A DNA stretch of 64,000 bases from Sipunculus nudus. Taxonomy: Eukaryota; Annelida; Sipuncula; Golfingiida; Sipunculidae. The position numbers and the translations under genes are program-made. This document shows, in pieces, positions 59,945 to 64,000 of this stretch; the stretch's first letter is position 1; each line of letters begins with the position of its first letter. Location: positions 51,746,079-51,810,078 of the forward strand of contig CM049309.1 of NCBI GenBank assembly GCA_026874595.1, given 5' to 3'. Under the pieces are notes generated by a model. That model was not told the origin of the DNA, did no database searches, and saw nothing but the letters and a program-made list of their open reading frames with translations.

Positions 59945-60290
59945 TTTTTTTTAGATATTTTTTTTTTGGTGGAGGTAACCAACTCCAATTTTTAAATGCT
60001 AACTTAACTACGTATATGTACAGCTGCAGAATTCCATTCCAGTTTCAGACTTAGTGAAAGGGCAGTATCACACACTTCCTCTCATTTTATATCCTGGCAT
60101 CAACCAGGCCGGGTGACTACTGCACCTGTGGGCCCTGGATGTGTATTCGTCTCCATTGCTGGCCCAAGGAACCGCTGAAAGGCGCACTCGTTTGTGAGTG
60201 AAACACAGCCATTGGGCATGGCCTTCCCATTAAGCCTAAAGAGCGCTCATCCTGGTTGGGGGCCCGAACATGAAAAAACTCACATCCTAC
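59945..60290 (-). mobile_element. tRNA-SINE copy, head truncated
   Basis: The body from ggtggaggtaacc to gagcgctcatcctgg matches the SINE copies at 15.9, 19.7 and 27.0 kb. The tRNA-like head is missing. Confidence 0.75.
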
Positions 60291-60645
60291 ATCACTGTCT
60301 GTTTCTATGGAATGATCAGGGATAAAATCTCCTACTTTTTTTACATTTACTATCTTATCAAAAATCTTTATTGGTAAAACTTATCTGATAATTGAAATAA
60401 AACTTTCCCCCAACAACCACCCTTACCTAATATGACACCCTAACTATAATCTGAGCTACACAATTTTCATCTTCATCCAAACACAAGACAGCTATAGCAG
60501 CCATACATTTTTCGTAGTCAAAAGGCCTGATTCAAGATGAGCATTTGAGCGGTGCCAATATGGGACAGAAACCTATATAAATGAAACCTCTCCCTCAAAA
60601 TTATGATTTCAACTTACCATCAAACACTCAAGACAACTGTCAATA

Positions 60646-62300
60646 ACTAGAATACGGGAAGTCAAGAAGCGAATATGTATGTCCGCCAAAATCAGAGTGG
60701 GACGGGTGAAGTGAGACTTGGATTGAGAGGTAAGAGGAAATAGAGGGAGGTATGTTGCATATTTGCATGGATGTCTACTGCTGAAATGTGTATGTAGGTG
60801 GTGCCACTTGCCACAAAATCCAGACTAGAATATCAGCAGAAGCTGACAAAAGCCCTCAGCCAAAAGAACAGTGTTTAGAGGTGGTAACAGTAACAAGTAC
60901 TAAATATCTGTTCTCACATGGATATATAAAAAATATATAATAATTTTATAATATTCCTACGGTGAATCCTTTTAGAGATATCCCACTCACAAGCCCAAAG
61001 TTGAAAAATCCGATAAAAATTAAATAAAAATCAGAAATTGTAGGTGGCGCCACCAAACTTGTGTAGCAGGTACAGACTATCAGTCCCAATAATCATAGTA
61101 AGTTTTGTGAAAATCCACCAAATGGTTACTGAGTAATAAGCATCTAAGTGTTTTTATATAATCAGCTGTAAAATGTAGAAAAATAGGTCAAGGTCACCCA
61201 TCTTCGAACTTGACCGAGATTTTGTCGATATACATCTTTACCGAGGAAATAAAATTCTGACGGTGAATCCTTTTCAAGATATCCCGCTCACCAGGTAAAA
61301 GTTAACGGACGCCGGACGGACGGACGGACAGCTTGGGTGACGACAATAGCCTAACAGCCTAAGGGCTGAGGGCTAAAAACCATCCAGGTTGTATACATAT
61401 GCAATTATTTAAGGCAGATAAGTAAAACCAATGTTTGTGTATGAGTGATTTTATCCCACAACAGACAAACAGAAGGATGCTGTGCAAAAATGGTTGCAGT
61501 TGGCGCCACTATGTGTGATCTATACACATGCAAAATTTCAGGGGGATATGTCAAACCAGTCCTGAGATATAAGCATGGATGCCACAAAATCCAGAAAGCT
61601 ATTCAAGATGTATATAAATGCAAAATTTAAAGCAGATAAATCAAACCACTGCCAAGATATGAGTGATTGTATCCCATAGCAGACAAACAGATGGACCCTG
61701 AGCAAAAATGGTTGCAGGTGGCCCCACCAGTTTTGTGTATGATAAAGAGCTATGTTGATCTATACTCATGCAAAATTTTAGGAGGATATGTTAAACCAGT
61801 CCTGAGATATAACCCAGGATGTTTGCAGCCTGAATGTGAATGTAGGTGGCGCCACCTGTCATAAAATCAAGAAAGCTATCCAGGATGAATACACATGAAA
61901 ATTTCAGGTGGATAAGTCCAACCACTGCAGGGATATAAGTGATGATTTTATCCCAAGGCAGATATACATATGGATGCTGTGCAAAAATGGTTGCAGGTGG
62001 CACCACCATTTTTAGATATGTGATAAAGCTATCCAAGGGCTACATTTGAGCAAAATTTTTAGCCTGGTTGGTCAAATGAGTCCAAAGATATGTGGGTGAA
62101 TGTGTCAAAACAGATGCACAGATGGACGCATTGGAGACAGGAAAGGGCAGAGGTCAACGCAAAATATTTTGGCACCAGTTCACATGAGACCCGATAATCC
62201 TGTAAAGTTTTGGAAAAATCTATAAAGGAAACAAACACCACAGAACCTGGTAAAAAAACATAGTATCTGCAAAACTTTGTTTTAGCTTCAGTAATTATTG
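60646..62300 (+). mobile_element. Family 3 element copy 2, interrupted by a family 2 element
   Basis: Left end actagaatacgggaagtc, core units with gttgcaggtgg(c)gccacc, and a decayed right end tagtatctgcaaaactttgt, all parallel to 6496-7966. The family 2 copy at 60824-61379 splits it. Confidence 0.7.
60824..61379 (+). mobile_element. Family 2 element copy 2, nested insertion
   Basis: Starts actagaatatcagcagaagc and ends ggctgagggctaaaaa, with one core unit fewer than the 32.6-kb copy. The flanks caaaatccag and ccatccaggttgtatac are contiguous (with small differences) in the uninterrupted family 3 copy near 6665-6694. Confidence 0.8.
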
Positions 62301-62379
62301 TATCCACATTTGTTAGCAGTCATTATGTTTCTCAACACAACTTTACAGCATGCAATTGCAAACCGTATCGATTTGTGAT

Positions 62380-64000
62380 GCTATATTGGTATATTTATAC
62401 AGCCCTACTGGATACACCTCATCAATAATTTATGTTTCACATATAGCATCTAACATATAGGTACAAAATCAGTGTCTTTTGCATCCATAAACATTACAGT
62501 CTGAATGTATATATGTATATATAAATAATATTATATATATATATATATGCAGTATATCCTGGATACAACAGGTACACTGTGTATGAAAAATACAGGTATA
62601 CTTCTCAAGTGATACAAACGAAACGAGGTTCAAATAAATTGTGTCAAGTGTGTACTTTGTTTGTATACTCAACCCATAGATTGCACGATAAATGGGTACG
62701 AAGACATTCATTATATATCCTAATGTTAGGTGGTTTTGATGCCGGTTTAACCACACTAGTAGATGTAACAATATGCTGTCAGAATATCAGTATAAACTTT
62801 TTTTTCTATCTAAGTCCTAATAACCATTTTCAGCTTGGTGTACCTTAAGTGTTTTACAGGTGTACAAATCTTGCAGATATTGTTTAATGTCACAATTGAT
62901 AAAGCATGCACCAGCTCAGTTTGTGGCAGATTTATGGTTTACCAAAATATGAGGTACCATGGACAATGTTCATGTCTAACAGTATCCAAAAAATAATGGA
63001 GAGCAAGGAGTTTATCATTGCATACCTGGTGGCCAAACTCTTAACCACACATTTTGCATCAGTATAACCTAAAGACATCCCAGATATGTTTATATTATTG
63101 TATCAGCCAAAACCTACACTATTAATAAACTTGAAGCTACTTTATATTTATTTTGTTATTTTTAGACCTAGCCTTTGGTGAAAATCCGATTGATAAATGG
63201 CATTTGTGTTGCCTGAAATGTACAAAAAGGGACCAATGTGTCACATCGCTCAGCTGAATTTTGGAAAATTTTAGCAAATGCAAAATCAACTTATTTCTTT
63301 TGGTTTTTCATATATATATATAAGCAATTGATAAGCTAAGAGGAAAAGGCCCTGTTAAAATGAAACCCTGTAAATTAAAGAATAAAGGACATGAGCGAAA
63401 GTATAATAATAAATATTAATTTATTACCTGGAATAAAATGCTATAAAAAATTCAAAAGAGCTTAAACAAATTTTTAAGCATGTTAAAACAAGCCAATTAG
63501 GTATAAATCACATTTGCACTGAGTAATAAATGGCCTAAGTGTTATATGAAAGGATACATTTCATAAACAAAAAATTTGTGAATGTTGTTAAGTTTTCAAC
63601 ATTTAAAAATATGGCCTTATGAGCTAAATATAAATCCCAAGAAAGTTTGTCGAATATTCCTGATTAACTAAGTTTCACAGTGTTATTCATATCAAGGCCC
63701 AGGCAACTTTAAGAGAGATGAATGAAATGCTACAGATTATTTATATCTTATTAACCGTTTCTGGTTAGTATTTGGTTGTAACAAAACACCACCCTTACTG
63801 TTCAGATTAATTTAAGTTTTCTCAGACTTTGAATTTTGACACTCTGTACATCAATGTTGTAACTGATAACCTGATCCATTATTTTGGATCGAAACAAAAT
63901 TTTAACAGGTTATACAGAGATGCCAATCAAGAGGTTAATGACTTTATCAATCATAAATTTTACATAAATCTATTAATAGAACCAGGTAATTTGGTAAATT
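62380..64000. other. Upstream intron or 5' flank without recognised features
   Basis: AT-rich sequence with short TA runs (62514-62548). No UBA-encoding exon, promoter or start codon with homology to the USP24 N-terminus was recognised on the minus strand. Confidence 0.6.

Noticed and set aside
62579-62848. 89-codon plus-strand frame as a possible gene
   Set aside because: No homology, no conserved motif, low-complexity AT-rich composition.

Overview
The window is animal nuclear DNA: AT-rich, intron-dominated and full of short interspersed repeats. It holds one recognisable protein gene, read on the minus strand across almost its whole length: an ortholog of USP24, a very large ubiquitin-specific protease. 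I found 55 coding exons between 59647 and 81. All have GT-AG borders and compatible phases, and together they give one uninterrupted 7,104-nt frame of 2,368 codons. The protein follows human USP24, as I recall that sequence, from just after its N-terminal UBA region to about 80 residues before its C-terminus. The first coding exon(s) with the start codon and UBA lie beyond position 64000 or were not recognised. The last exon(s) lie before position 1. The repeats (tRNA-derived SINEs, oligo-GACGGAC tails, repeat units centred on GGTGGCGCCACC) look like a lophotrochozoan, most likely a mollusc. That placement is inference.

Layout in gene direction, high to low coordinates: 64000-59648 is upstream intron with a SINE and two nested repeat elements. 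59647-36361 (exons 1-21) encodes the helical N-terminal half. 36538-32450 (exons 21-23) encodes a ubiquitin-like segment, interrupted by a large intron made of repeats. 31939-18861 (exons 24-36) encodes the middle helical region. 17794-10962 (exons 37-44) encodes the USP catalytic domain, with the catalytic Cys codon at 17726-17728, the catalytic His codon at 12466-12468 and two zinc-ligand CxxC pairs. 10212-81 (exons 45-55) encodes the C-terminal helical region. No second protein gene, rRNA or true tRNA was recognised.

The introns carry the novelty. (1) Several intronic tandem duplications copy the splice junction itself: the exon 22 donor about 12 extra times at a period near 61 bp, the exon 16 donor twice and the exon 13 acceptor three times (both at 29 bp), and the exon 45 donor once (48 bp). 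(2) Three repeat families with unrelated cores share one plan: a left sub-terminal inverted repeat, core tandem units often carrying GGTGGCGCCACC, a GAC/GGAC-rich tail, and a terminal hairpin of 12-13 bp with a single unpaired position. Two more families show weaker versions. This resembles Helentron/HINE-type (pearl-like) non-autonomous elements. One family has inserted into another, and a related copy at 6.66 kb preserves an approximate empty site. (3) Two hAT-like elements with target duplications, a third hAT-like candidate, a TA-flanked mariner-like MITE, four SINE copies and several minisatellites fill the remaining introns.
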